Source: Lewinella sp. 4G2 | GTDB lineage: Bacteria; Bacteroidota; Bacteroidia; Chitinophagales; Saprospiraceae | Direction of reading: 5' to 3' | Assembly: GCF_001625015.1 (NCBI RefSeq) | Contig: NZ_LVWJ02000014.1 | Span: forward strand, 2,232,001 to 2,296,000 | Length of the DNA: 64,000 bases | Part shown: positions 33,782 to 42,081 of the stretch, piece after piece | Numbering within the stretch: position 1 is the stretch's first letter | Layout of the letters: every line of letters starts with the position of its first letter | Translations under genes and position numbers: made by a program | The notes under the pieces: model-generated | Told to the model about the DNA's origin: nothing | Databases searched by the model: none | What the model saw: the letters and a program-made list of their open reading frames with translations, nothing else

Positions 33782-34954
33782 TTAGGATGCTCGTTGGTTC
33801 CTCCGTTTAAGGACGAAACTAACGGTAGCCGTCACCAGCGCCGCAAAAAAGATGGCCCCGAAACTGAAGCGGAGGGAGGCGAAGTCGGAGATCATCCCCA
33901 GAATCGCCGGGCTGGCCAGAAAACCTACGTACCCCATCCCCGCCACTACGGATATCCCTTCCGCGGAACTGACGCCCTTCGCCCGACCGGCCAGCCGAAA
34001 CAGCTCGGGGACGATCACCGAAAAGCCCAGACCCACGAGTGCAAATCCGAAGAGCGCCGGCCAGAAGAAAGCACTCAGCACAAAACTGAGCCCGACGGCT
34101 GAGATCAGTGAGCCACCGATGATGATGTTGTAAGGCCCGATCCGCTCGGAAATACCATCCGCAAAGAACCGACCCAACGTCATCGTAATGGAGAAGGCCA
34201 CGTAGCCAAACCCGGCGATCTTATCGGAGTAGATACTGATCACGTCCAGGAAGTAAAGCTTGCTCCAGTGCTCAATCGCTCCCTCGCTACCCATAATTAG
34301 GACGGCCAGCACCGTCAACCCGAGTAAGGGTTTGATGAGCGAGAGTTTAAACTTCCCTTCTTCCCCCCGGTCCGCCTCCCGGCTTTTGATATCACCGTAG
34401 TAGCGGAAGGCAATCAAGTGACTGATGAAAATCAGCGCTGCGACCGTCAGGAAATGGTAGATCGGGGCGGGGAACACGTCCAATAGCAAACTCCCCAGCC
34501 CGGCGCCAATGACGCCCCCAATGCTGAAAAATCCGTGGGCGGCAGACATGATGTTCACTTCATCCCGCGCCTCCAGTTCGGAGATGATGGAGTTCATGCC
34601 AATGTCCAGCAAGGAAGAAAATAGGCCACAGCAAAAAAGGGCCGTACAGAGCAAAACGTAGGTTGGAGCGATGACCGGTAAGCACATCAAGCAAGCAAAT
34701 CCAACGACTGATAGGAAGGTGAGCCGGCCCAAACCAAAAATTCGGTAAAGCACCGAGGAAGGGGGAATGGCGCACACCAAACCGATGGAAAAGCAGAAAA
34801 GCGCCAGCCCGATTTGCCCGTCATCGAGGCCCAGGCGGTCCTTCACGCCGGGGACGTACAGCACCCACGTAGAAATTACAATGTTCAGCGAGGTGTACAG
34901 CCAGGCTGGAGCCAGGTAAGCGGGGTTGTTCAGGATGCGGACGAGGCTATTCAT
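33782..34954 (-). CDS. Major facilitator superfamily transporter
   Basis: A ~390-residue permease with twelve probable membrane helices. N-terminal features GVKDRLGLDDGQIGLALFCFSIGLVCAIPPSSVLYRIFGLGRL fit the MFS loop 2-3 region, and GYVAFSITMTLGRFFADGISERIGPYNIIIGG is the corresponding motif in the second half. It resembles the FucP/YbjJ-type MFS clade, but no substrate can be named. The ATG at 34954 is preferred over a GTG two codons upstream. A -7-like TAATTTCG (34960-34967) ends 5 bp from that ATG, suggesting a leaderless message. Confidence 0.88.
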   Translation of the reverse strand: MNSLVRILNNPAYLAPAWLYTSLNIVISTWVLYVPGVKDRLGLDDGQIGLALFCFSIGLVCAIPPSSVLYRIFGLGRLTFLSVVGFACLMCLPVIAPTYVLLCTALFCCGLFSSLLDIGMNSIISELEARDEVNIMSAAHGFFSIGGVIGAGLGSLLLDVFPAPIYHFLTVAALIFISHLIAFRYYGDIKSREADRGEEGKFKLSLIKPLLGLTVLAVLIMGSEGAIEHWSKLYFLDVISIYSDKIAGFGYVAFSITMTLGRFFADGISERIGPYNIIIGGSLISAVGLSFVLSAFFWPALFGFALVGLGFSVIVPELFRLAGRAKGVSSAEGISVVAGMGYVGFLASPAILGMISDFASLRFSFGAIFFAALVTATVSFVLKRRNQRAS

Positions 34955-34959
34955 GGCCA

Positions 34960-34967
34960 CGAAATTA
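34960..34967 (-). promoter_or_regulatory. -7 promoter element of the MFS gene
   Basis: The minus strand reads TAATTTCG, ending 5 bp before the ATG at 34954, so transcription would begin at or next to the start codon. Confidence 0.4.
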
Positions 34968-35040
34968 CCCCGCCGAAACCTAAGTCGTGCGCTTTAAATA
35001 CTGTTTGATGAGACTTTCGGGGGCAGGCCTCCAACCGCCA

Positions 35041-35691
35041 TCAAGCAAACTGCCACACCAATTGGTTGATGAAGAAGAACAGGACGAGGTAGATCCACAG
35101 CCCGTCCAGGAAGTGCCAGTAGATCGTCAGCAAGCGCAGGTTAAGACGCTTGGCCGGGTCCGAAAAGTAAACGAGCACGCTGACGGGCTCCTTCATGTAC
35201 TTCCGGGCCTTGTATAGAAAGACGCCCAGGAAGGGGATACCCCCGATCACGTGCGCAAAGTGAAGGCCAGATATTACGTAGAGGTAGCCTGCAGAATTGT
35301 CCGACGTGATGTAGATCTGCTGGGCGAACAACTGGTACCAGGCAATACACTGCATGAGCAGAAAAAAGAAGGATAGGCCCATCGTCGCCCACAGCATATT
35401 GGTATACCCCTTGGTATCGTCCGCCAGGTAGGCCTTCTTGGCGCGGATCATCGTGTAACTACTCCCCAGTAAAATGGCCGTGTTCACCAAAAACAGGAGG
35501 GGCAGTTTGATGGGTGGCAGGTCGGATTGCACCCGCGTATACACAAATGCCGCCGTCATCGTTAGAAACAACATCGTTAGGCTGAAGAGTACCAGCGTCA
35601 GGTAAACGTTCTTGGGGTGAAAGGCAAAGTTGTCTTCCGTAGGGTCCTCCGCCGTAAGGTGGGCGGTTTCGTAGGGGCGTTCGTCTTTCAT
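35041..35691 (-). CDS. Cytochrome c oxidase subunit III-like protein
   Basis: A 216-residue membrane protein of the heme-copper oxidase subunit III family. There are five clear helices, with NFAFHPKNVYLTLVLFSLTMLFLTMTAAFVY first, ISGLHFAHVIGGIPFLGVFL in the middle and NLRLLTIYWHFLDGLWIYLVLFFF last. The HxxH-like pairs and W-F-LDG-W segment are typical. Subunit III stabilises the oxidase and proton uptake. Subunits I and II are not nearby, so it is an isolated copy. The ATG at 35691 avoids an unconvincing 27-residue extension. Confidence 0.87.
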   Translation of the reverse strand: MKDERPYETAHLTAEDPTEDNFAFHPKNVYLTLVLFSLTMLFLTMTAAFVYTRVQSDLPPIKLPLLFLVNTAILLGSSYTMIRAKKAYLADDTKGYTNMLWATMGLSFFFLLMQCIAWYQLFAQQIYITSDNSAGYLYVISGLHFAHVIGGIPFLGVFLYKARKYMKEPVSVLVYFSDPAKRLNLRLLTIYWHFLDGLWIYLVLFFFINQLVWQFA

Positions 35692-35820
35692 CGTTGGGTG
35701 GCACGCGTAGTTAGGCTTACCTAACCCACGGAGCCGGGATGTGTTGCGAAAATTGAGTCTGCTTACGGTCAAGGAACAGCCGATTCACAATTGTAGTTAC
35801 GGGCGGCCAGGAAGGGTGCG

Positions 35821-36351
35821 CTATCGCAGTTGGCCGCTCAACTCGTAGAGCACCAATCCGGCGGCAATGGCCACGTTAAAACTGTGCTTGGTCCCAAACT
35901 GCTCGATCTCCAGGCAACCGTCACAGTTGTCGATGATGCTTTGTTGTACCCCCTGTACCTCGTTACCGAGGACGATGGCCAGCGGGCTATGGCCTTCCGC
36001 CCTGAATTGTCGTAGCTGAATTGATCCATGGGTCTGCTCTACGGCGAAGGTCTTTATTCCCTTTGCCTTGAGTTCCTGGATCAATTCGGTAGCGTTATCA
36101 TGGTAAGACCAAGCTACGGACGCCGAAGCGCCCAACGCAGTCTTGAGAATGTCCCGGTGGGGTGGGGTAGCGGTAATTCCGCAGAGGTAGACGTGCTCGA
36201 TGGCCAGGCAGTCCGCCGTGCGGAACATACTCCCTACGTTGTTGGCCGAACGGATGTCATCCAGTACCAGGGAGACGGGAATCTTGGGCGCGGTGGCGTA
36301 TTCCGTCGGGGAAAGGCGCTCCAACTCCGCCATTGATTTCTTTTGGGCCAT
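35821..36351 (-). CDS. TrmH/SpoU-family RNA methyltransferase
   Basis: A 176-residue SPOUT methyltransferase using S-adenosylmethionine to methylate tRNA or rRNA ribose. Motif 1 is VSLVLDDIRSANNVGSMFRTADC, with the Asn and Arg of the N..G...R signature. Motif 2 is LAIVLGNEVQGVQQSIIDNC, and motif 3 is LEIEQFGTKHSFNVAIAAGLVLYEL, forming the knot. It lacks an N-terminal substrate-binding domain, as in the small TrmH/TrmL group. The target nucleotide is unknown. Confidence 0.92.
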   Translation of the reverse strand: MAQKKSMAELERLSPTEYATAPKIPVSLVLDDIRSANNVGSMFRTADCLAIEHVYLCGITATPPHRDILKTALGASASVAWSYHDNATELIQELKAKGIKTFAVEQTHGSIQLRQFRAEGHSPLAIVLGNEVQGVQQSIIDNCDGCLEIEQFGTKHSFNVAIAAGLVLYELSGQLR

Positions 36352-36405
36352 GGGGTAAAGATCAGGATTACGCGGCTAAACCATTATGACGAAGGCGCAA
36401 ACGTA

Positions 36406-36441
36406 AAATGGGATGAACGCCGGTAAGCGAACATCCCATTT
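36406..36441 (-). terminator. Terminator of rpoD
   Basis: A perfect 10-bp stem, AAATGGGATG (36406-36415) with CATCCCATTT (36432-36441), lies 35 bp beyond the rpoD stop codon on the minus strand. T residues of the stem end continue into TACG. Confidence 0.65.
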
Positions 36442-36475
36442 CAATGTTGTCGATTAACAAGCTAGTAGTTGATTA

Positions 36476-37345
36476 CTAGTGGCCGAGGTAGTTTTTCAGC
36501 AGCTTGGAGCGGTTCGTACCGCGCAGCTTGTTGATCGCCTTATCCTTTATCTGGCGCACGCGTTCCCGCGTCAAACCAAACTTTTCACCAATGTCTTCGA
36601 GGGACATGGGGTGTTCGACTCCAATACCGTAGTACAACTTGATGACGTCACACTGGCGCTCCGTGAGGGTGCCGAGGCTGCGGTCAATCTCGCGGCGGAG
36701 AGATTCTTTGTATTCCAGGTTGGTGTCCGTACCGGGGGTGGCGGAGTTGGCCAGGACGTCCAAAAGGCTGTTGTCCTCACCTTCCACAAACGGCGCGTCC
36801 ATAGAAACGTGGCGGGCGGCGACGGAGAGGGTTGTCTCTACTTCGGAGGCGTTGATCTCCAGCTCACCGGCCAGTTCTTCGCTGCTGGGCTCCCGCTCGA
36901 AAGCTTGCTCCAGGCGGCTGAAGGCCTTGTTGATCTTGTTGAGGCTACCTACTTTGTTGAGGGGGAGACGGACAATCCGGCTCTGCTCGGCCAGGGCCTG
37001 CAGGATGGACTGGCGAATCCACCAAACGGCGTAGGAGATGAACTTAAAACCACGGGTTTCGTCAAAACGCTGAGCGGCCTTGATGAGGCCGAGGTTGCCC
37101 TCGTTGATGAGGTCGGAAAGGGAAAGACCCTGGTTCTGGTACTGCTTAGCTACCGATACGACGAAGCGTAGGTTGGCTTTGGTCAGCTTCTCCAGTGCGA
37201 TCTGGTCGCCCTGCTTAATACGCTTAGCCAGGTCGACTTCTTCCTCGGGCGTCAGCAGGTCTACTTTACCAATTTCCTGGAGGTATTTCTCCAGTGACTG
37301 ACTCTCGCGATTCGTGATCGACTTCGTGATCTTTAACTGTCTCAT
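36476..37345 (-). CDS. rpoD: Primary RNA polymerase sigma factor, short Bacteroidota type
   Basis: A 289-residue sigma factor, the compact length typical of the Bacteroidota housekeeping sigma, which lacks region 1.1 and the non-conserved insert. Region 1.2 is [20 protein letters not shown]. Regions 2.1-2.4 run from [21 protein letters not shown] through [20 protein letters not shown]. Region 3 is the stretch [16 protein letters not shown], and region 4.2 is [19 protein letters not shown]. This protein should recognise the -7 element TAnnTTTG found at many genes in the window, including its own at 37405-37412. Confidence 0.95.
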   Translation of the reverse strand: MRQLKITKSITNRESQSLEKYLQEIGKVDLLTPEEEVDLAKRIKQGDQIALEKLTKANLRFVVSVAKQYQNQGLSLSDLINEGNLGLIKAAQRFDETRGFKFISYAVWWIRQSILQALAEQSRIVRLPLNKVGSLNKINKAFSRLEQAFEREPSSEELAGELEINASEVETTLSVAARHVSMDAPFVEGEDNSLLDVLANSATPGTDTNLEYKESLRREIDRSLGTLTERQCDVIKLYYGIGVEHPMSLEDIGEKFGLTRERVRQIKDKAINKLRGTNRSKLLKNYLGH

Positions 37346-37404
37346 ATATGACCTTACGTTTTGAGTAGGCTAGGCCGGAGGGCCTAGGCGTTGAATTCGG
37401 GGCG

Positions 37405-37412
37405 CAAAATTA
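37405..37412 (-). promoter_or_regulatory. -7 promoter element of rpoD
   Basis: The minus strand reads TAATTTTG, an exact TAnnTTTG match, 60 bp upstream of the ATG. This suggests autogenous use of the housekeeping promoter. Confidence 0.6.
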
Positions 37413-37597
37413 CGGGGAATAGTAATGGCAGTCAAGGGGCAAATGACTGGCTACTAGCAAACAACTATTTAACAACAGCATGTAAGCGGCTTAAGTTGGG
37501 TGATTTAGTTTTTTTGGTAGTCTCACCTTTTATACTTTAATTGCCCCCACCCCGGGGCTATCTCTCTTCGGGTAGACAACACCCCACAAAACAACAC

Positions 37598-37978
37598 ATG
37601 GACCGTATTAAATTTACTTCAGAATTCATCTGTCGCGCTTCCCCCAACATGGTTTATCAGTTTCTGACGGACCCCGCCTGCATCACCCGCTGGTTCTGCG
37701 ACGAAGTAGATATCATGGACCAAACCTACACCTTCGTCTGGAACGGCGCCGCCGAAATCGCTGAACTCATCGAGGACAAGGAAGGGCAAACCGTCCGCTT
37801 CGCGTGGGAAGACGCAGAGGACGACGATGAATACCTGGACTTCAGCATCAGCAAAAGCCCCGTTACCGGCGAAACCATCGTACACGTCACCGACTTTGCG
37901 GACGACGACGAGGTGGAAGATCAACGCGCCCTCTGGCTGACGCAGCTAGCCCGCATGAAGGCGGAAATGGGTGGGTAA
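37598..37978 (+). CDS. START-like domain protein (Bacteroidota AHSA1-related)
   Basis: A 126-residue acidic protein starting at ATG 37598. It matches the Bacteroidota START-like group: MDRIKFTSEFICRASPNMVYQFL at the N-terminus, WFCDEVDIMDQTYTFVWNG, RFAWEDAEDDDEYLDFSI in the middle, and ALWLTQLARMKAEMG as the C-terminal helix. The helix-grip fold normally encloses a hydrophobic ligand; none is known for this group. It is monocistronic, with a TTTTTTTGG near 37509 and TACTTTAA near 37534 as a possible promoter. Confidence 0.85.
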   Translation: MDRIKFTSEFICRASPNMVYQFLTDPACITRWFCDEVDIMDQTYTFVWNGAAEIAELIEDKEGQTVRFAWEDAEDDDEYLDFSISKSPVTGETIVHVTDFADDDEVEDQRALWLTQLARMKAEMGG

Positions 37979-38081
37979 GCGCCACGCCGCTTCCATCATC
38001 CTTGAACCGTTTAAATCTTTTTTCACTACCAGGACTCCTCGCTGGCATCATCACCCACCACTGGATACTGCGTGGTGGATT

Positions 38082-38112
38082 GGTAGCGAGCGGTAAGCAC
38101 GCTCGTGCTACC
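38082..38112. terminator. Terminator-like hairpin
   Basis: GGTAGCGAGC (38082-38091) pairs with GCTC and GCTACC (38101-38112), interrupted by two unpaired bases. It lies between the START-like gene and the nuclease gene. The following bases are not T-rich, so its role is uncertain. Confidence 0.35.
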
Positions 38113-38237
38113 TAAAATGGATAAGGGCAAGTACTTATTTGGTGGGCTATTGCTTAACGGCTAAATTGCCCAAACAACCCGTTTCCGTCCGTTTGCAAAT
38201 TGCAAGCATCAGCGCGGAAGGGCAACCCAGAACCGTT

Positions 38238-41075
38238 ATGCCCCGCATTACTATTCTTCTTGGTCTGACGCTCGGCGAACCTCGTCTGCTCTCGGGTCGG
38301 GCTAATATCCCTACCTACAGCCCCGCTATCCTTCTCCGTTACCTGGAGTCCTTCTACGCTTTGGGTGCCCCCTCCATTAATCGATCTGCCCTGCGCATTG
38401 AGCAGTACCGACAGGTCATCGCCGTGCACGAGGCGCAGACCAAACGGGAACCCTTCTACGCAAAGACCTTCCGGGCCGACCAACTGGCCACCGCCGAAGA
38501 ACTACTCTCCCGGCGCGACGAATTGCTAGACGGCGGCTTCGACCTGCTAACGGAAGCCACGGAGGCCGTGCCAGAACGAATTCGTACTACCTTAGAATTA
38601 GAAAGGATCCTACTGGATGATTCCAATGACCTGGACTTATTACCCGGCCAGGCCGATCGTCTCCGCAGCCTCATTGCTGCCCTTCCAGAGGATCGCCATC
38701 CGCGCCTGCACGTGTTACTCAACGAACCCCGCGAGTTGTTACCCCCCGGTACGCAGCGGCTGCTGACCGGTTTAGAAGCCGTAGGCGATACCATCGCTCA
38801 GTTACCCGAACCTGCGGCCCCCGCCACGAATAGCGACCTCCACCGCTGGCAACGCCATCTGCGGGGGGGAGCACCGACCGAAGCGGACACATCCCTGCGT
38901 GGCGACGGCAGCCTGATCATCCTCCGCGCGCAGCGGGAGACCCACTTAGCGGCTTACCTGGCCCGTACGCTGCGAGAGAACCCAAGCTGGCGCCCGTCCG
39001 CGTTACTGACGGTCCGCAACCAAACGCTGGATAACGCCATCACGATGGAAGGGCTACCAAGCATGGGCGTCCCCTCGAGTTCCCTCGCCCGGCCAACGCT
39101 ACAGGTACTCAAATTGGTCACGGCATTCCTTTGGGAACCGATTGAGGTTGAAAGGATCATGGAGTTTGTCAGTCTCGTAAGCAAACCGCTACACTACCGG
39201 CTGGCCCAGAAAATTGCCGTCTTCCTGGCCGATACGCCGGGGATGTTCGGGCCCCGCTGGCGCGCCATGATCGAAGGCTTCTTCCGCGCCGAACAAGCTC
39301 GTGGGAAGTACTCCACCAAGAAGCTCAAGCAGATCCGCGACCAGTACGAGATGTGGTTCGAACGCCGCCGGTACCGCCGGGAAGAAACAGTCCCCAAACT
39401 TCAACTCCGCTTCCTTTTCCTCCAACTCCGCGAATGGGCCCGTGAAGAACGGCAGGAGCGCCGGGACGCGGACACCCGCGACGGACGGCCCGCGGATGAC
39501 TACGCCGGCCTGCTCGTCCTCTACGCCCAGGCCCAGCGTGCCGTCGAACTATTGGATGCGCAGCCCGAAACCGGTCTCAACTACCTCTCCGTCGAACGCT
39601 TGGTCCGGACGATCTACGAGCCCGCTCCCGCTCAGTTCCGCCCCGAAGAGCAGGGCGCCCTGCCCGCCATCTTTGCACCTGCGTCAGCGGCAACTCTACC
39701 TACTGAACCCGGTGTGGAAAGTGTGCTGTGGTGGGACTTCATCGAAAACGAACCGGACTATTTCTTCAGCCGCTACTATCCTCCCGAGGTGGCCTACCTG
39801 GCGGAATTAAACGTTGCCATCAACGGGCCGGATACTAAAAATGCCCTCTCCAATTGGCAGCAAATGCGGCCGGTACTTAACGCCGGGAAACAACTCGTGC
39901 TGTGCTTACCGGACCGAGTAGATGGCGCCGAAGTCGAGCCACACCCACTACTCGGCGATCTCGAAGCGGCCTTCCCCGAAGGATCCCTCGAACGAATTAC
40001 CATTGACATTGACAAGACGACCAGCGCCAAGCAAATACCCGGCCTGGACTGCCCGGTCTTTGCCGACGTGCCGCTGCATCCACTGGAAGGCCCCGTCCCT
40101 CACCTCCATGTGGAACGCTTGCGAGATCTGCCGGAACGTGACAAGGAAAGCCCCACTTCGGTAGAGGACTTTATGTTTTACCCGCACAAATACGTTTTCC
40201 GCCACGCCCTAAAGCTGAAGGGGACGCCAATTCTTCGCATCGCCTCCGAAGGGCGCCTCCGCGGTAACCTGGCCCACCGCTTGATTGAGCAACTACTTAA
40301 GGAAATTGGTAGCGACCGTAACCGGATGACCCGTAGCGAGGTAGATGGGTGGATCGATGCCAACGCCGATCGGCTCTTCCGGAATCAGGGTGCCGTCCTG
40401 CTACAGTACGGTCAGGAACCAGAACGAATTCAGTTCATCCGGACTATGAAAAAATCCGCCTGGTCACTGGTCTACGCCATCCGCGAGAACGGTTGGCTGG
40501 TGCGTGGCTCCGAGGAATATGTGCACGGCGATCTGGAAGCGATGGGCCAGCAACTGCACGGCCGCGCCGATCTGGTCCTGAGCCGGGAGGCCAACGGCAT
40601 CCACGAAGTAGCCGTGGTAGATCTGAAATGGCAGGGGAAGGGGCTCTTCCAGAACTTGCTGCGCAACGCCCGCGACGTCCAGCTGGCGCTCTACGGTGAT
40701 TTCATCGCCCAAAATAAGATGGCTGATGAGGATGGAGCCCTGTTGCACCGGCAACCCGGCCGCGTCCATACCGCCTACTTCTTGATCCGCTTCGGAAAGA
40801 TTCTGGCCCGCAATCAGGTCGCCTTCCGCCAGGCAGAAACGGTGGGTGACGAGGAGGCAAATAGCGTCCAGCTAGAAACGCTCCGCAAGATTCGCAACAC
40901 TTACAACTGGCGCTGGGAACTCATTCGCAACGGTGATTTGGAGATACGCTGCGCCGAGACCGCCGGCCACCTCGATGACCTTTACCGCGAACTGGCCTGG
41001 GAGGATCTTTTCGAACAGGAAAACGACACTTCCCGCTTTGACGATTACCAGTCTTTGATTGGCCTCGTCCGTTAA
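38238..41075 (+). CDS. AddB-like PD-(D/E)XK nuclease family protein
   Basis: A 945-residue protein resembling the AddB/RexB half of recombination nuclease-helicases. It opens like that family (MPRITILLGLTLGEPRLL). A long helicase-like but motif-poor body follows, and the C-terminus holds a PD-(D/E)XK domain. PTSVEDFMFYPHKYVFRHAL precedes GNLAHRLIEQLL, followed by LHGRADLVLSREANGIHEVAVVDLKWQGKG, which supplies the D and D-x-K residues. DVQLALYG is the motif QxxxY-like helix. No clear Walker A box was seen and no addA helicase lies nearby, so it may act alone. ATG 38238 is chosen over an upstream extension lacking family similarity. Confidence 0.82.
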   Translation: MPRITILLGLTLGEPRLLSGRANIPTYSPAILLRYLESFYALGAPSINRSALRIEQYRQVIAVHEAQTKREPFYAKTFRADQLATAEELLSRRDELLDGGFDLLTEATEAVPERIRTTLELERILLDDSNDLDLLPGQADRLRSLIAALPEDRHPRLHVLLNEPRELLPPGTQRLLTGLEAVGDTIAQLPEPAAPATNSDLHRWQRHLRGGAPTEADTSLRGDGSLIILRAQRETHLAAYLARTLRENPSWRPSALLTVRNQTLDNAITMEGLPSMGVPSSSLARPTLQVLKLVTAFLWEPIEVERIMEFVSLVSKPLHYRLAQKIAVFLADTPGMFGPRWRAMIEGFFRAEQARGKYSTKKLKQIRDQYEMWFERRRYRREETVPKLQLRFLFLQLREWAREERQERRDADTRDGRPADDYAGLLVLYAQAQRAVELLDAQPETGLNYLSVERLVRTIYEPAPAQFRPEEQGALPAIFAPASAATLPTEPGVESVLWWDFIENEPDYFFSRYYPPEVAYLAELNVAINGPDTKNALSNWQQMRPVLNAGKQLVLCLPDRVDGAEVEPHPLLGDLEAAFPEGSLERITIDIDKTTSAKQIPGLDCPVFADVPLHPLEGPVPHLHVERLRDLPERDKESPTSVEDFMFYPHKYVFRHALKLKGTPILRIASEGRLRGNLAHRLIEQLLKEIGSDRNRMTRSEVDGWIDANADRLFRNQGAVLLQYGQEPERIQFIRTMKKSAWSLVYAIRENGWLVRGSEEYVHGDLEAMGQQLHGRADLVLSREANGIHEVAVVDLKWQGKGLFQNLLRNARDVQLALYGDFIAQNKMADEDGALLHRQPGRVHTAYFLIRFGKILARNQVAFRQAETVGDEEANSVQLETLRKIRNTYNWRWELIRNGDLEIRCAETAGHLDDLYRELAWEDLFEQENDTSRFDDYQSLIGLVR
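39675..39689 (-). repeat. Interspersed motif copy, truncated
   Basis: Minus strand CGCTGACGCAGGTGC matches 15 bases, but the leading GGG is lost. Inside the AddB-like gene (APASAA). Confidence 0.5.
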
Positions 41076-41112
41076 TCCACCTTTATCCATCTCCTTCGCA
41101 AAACTCCGTTCA

Positions 41113-41955
41113 GTGCGTACGTTCCTGCTCCTCTTCTGCCTGCTTTTGGTTAGTTCTTCCGCTACCGCTCAAAAGTTTACTGAGGTGACTCACCTCGGCC
41201 GTCTCCACCTCAAGGTAGAAACACGCTCGGCTACCTATCTCTATGACCCGGTGGCCGGTGGTTTTTCCAGCATCATCGACCCGGCGGGGGCAGATTGGGT
41301 GGCTTACCGAGATACGCCCTGGGGCGAGTATCCCGCTTCGGCGGCCTCCAGCTACCGTGGGGTTCCCAACCTGGTGTTTCGGGGAGACGACGACGGTGCG
41401 GGGCACCCCGGCCACAAAAAGTGCAAGAGTGAGTTACGGGACGGCAAGATCTATACCGAAACCCTGAGCGGGGAGTGGGCCTGGAATTGGTCCTTCACCA
41501 GGAAGGGGGCCATTCTCGCCGTCACCAAAGTGCCTGCGGGCAAAAAGTACTGGTTCCTCTACGAAGGCCCGGCCGGTGGGCGCTACCAGCCCAAGACCAC
41601 CTACTGGGCTACTGGCCTGACGCCACCGAGTTATGCCATTCCGGACCATTTTACCGGTGGCACCCACCGCGATTACCACCAACTCATGTACTTCGGCCAG
41701 GACGACTCTCGCTACGTATTCGGCATGCTCCAGGCTACGCCCGATACCCACCGCGACCACATCAGCTACCTGGGCAACGAAGAGATCGGTGCGGCCAATA
41801 GCCCCGACGGAATGGTCGTTGCCGGCTTCGGGCGTGACGAAGGCGCCACCCCACTGCTAGAAGATCCGCAAATTTTCGCAATTGCCATCATCAAAAAGGG
41901 GAAAGCGAGGCGCATCAAAAAGACGTTACATAAATTAGGCAAGGCCGATAAATAA
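41113..41955 (+). CDS. Secreted protein of unknown function
   Basis: A 280-residue exported protein. GTG 41113 gives a clean signal peptide (VRTFLLLFCLLLVSSSATAQ). The mature part is rich in aromatic residues and beta strands: YLYDPVAGGFSSIIDPAGADWVAY, EYPASAASSYRGVPNLVFRG, WAWNWSFTRKGAILAVTKVP and KYWFLYEGPAGGRYQPK. The overall look is of a carbohydrate-related beta-sandwich, but I recognise no family. It follows the nuclease gene by 37 bp on the same strand and could share its transcript. Confidence 0.75.
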   Translation: MRTFLLLFCLLLVSSSATAQKFTEVTHLGRLHLKVETRSATYLYDPVAGGFSSIIDPAGADWVAYRDTPWGEYPASAASSYRGVPNLVFRGDDDGAGHPGHKKCKSELRDGKIYTETLSGEWAWNWSFTRKGAILAVTKVPAGKKYWFLYEGPAGGRYQPKTTYWATGLTPPSYAIPDHFTGGTHRDYHQLMYFGQDDSRYVFGMLQATPDTHRDHISYLGNEEIGAANSPDGMVVAGFGRDEGATPLLEDPQIFAIAIIKKGKARRIKKTLHKLGKADK

Positions 41956-41984
41956 TTGGCTGGGGTTCCTTCCTACGTTGATTT

Positions 41985-42002
41985 GGGCGCTGCCGCGGGT
42001 GC
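41985..42002 (+). repeat. Interspersed motif copy
   Basis: Exact match, intergenic, 30 bp after the secreted-protein stop codon. Confidence 0.8.
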
Positions 42003-42081
42003 GGAGAAAAAGGGTGAAAAAACAGGACCAAACCCGTAACGTTTGGGGTGAATTTGTGCATGAACGGGCAAACCCGTACCC

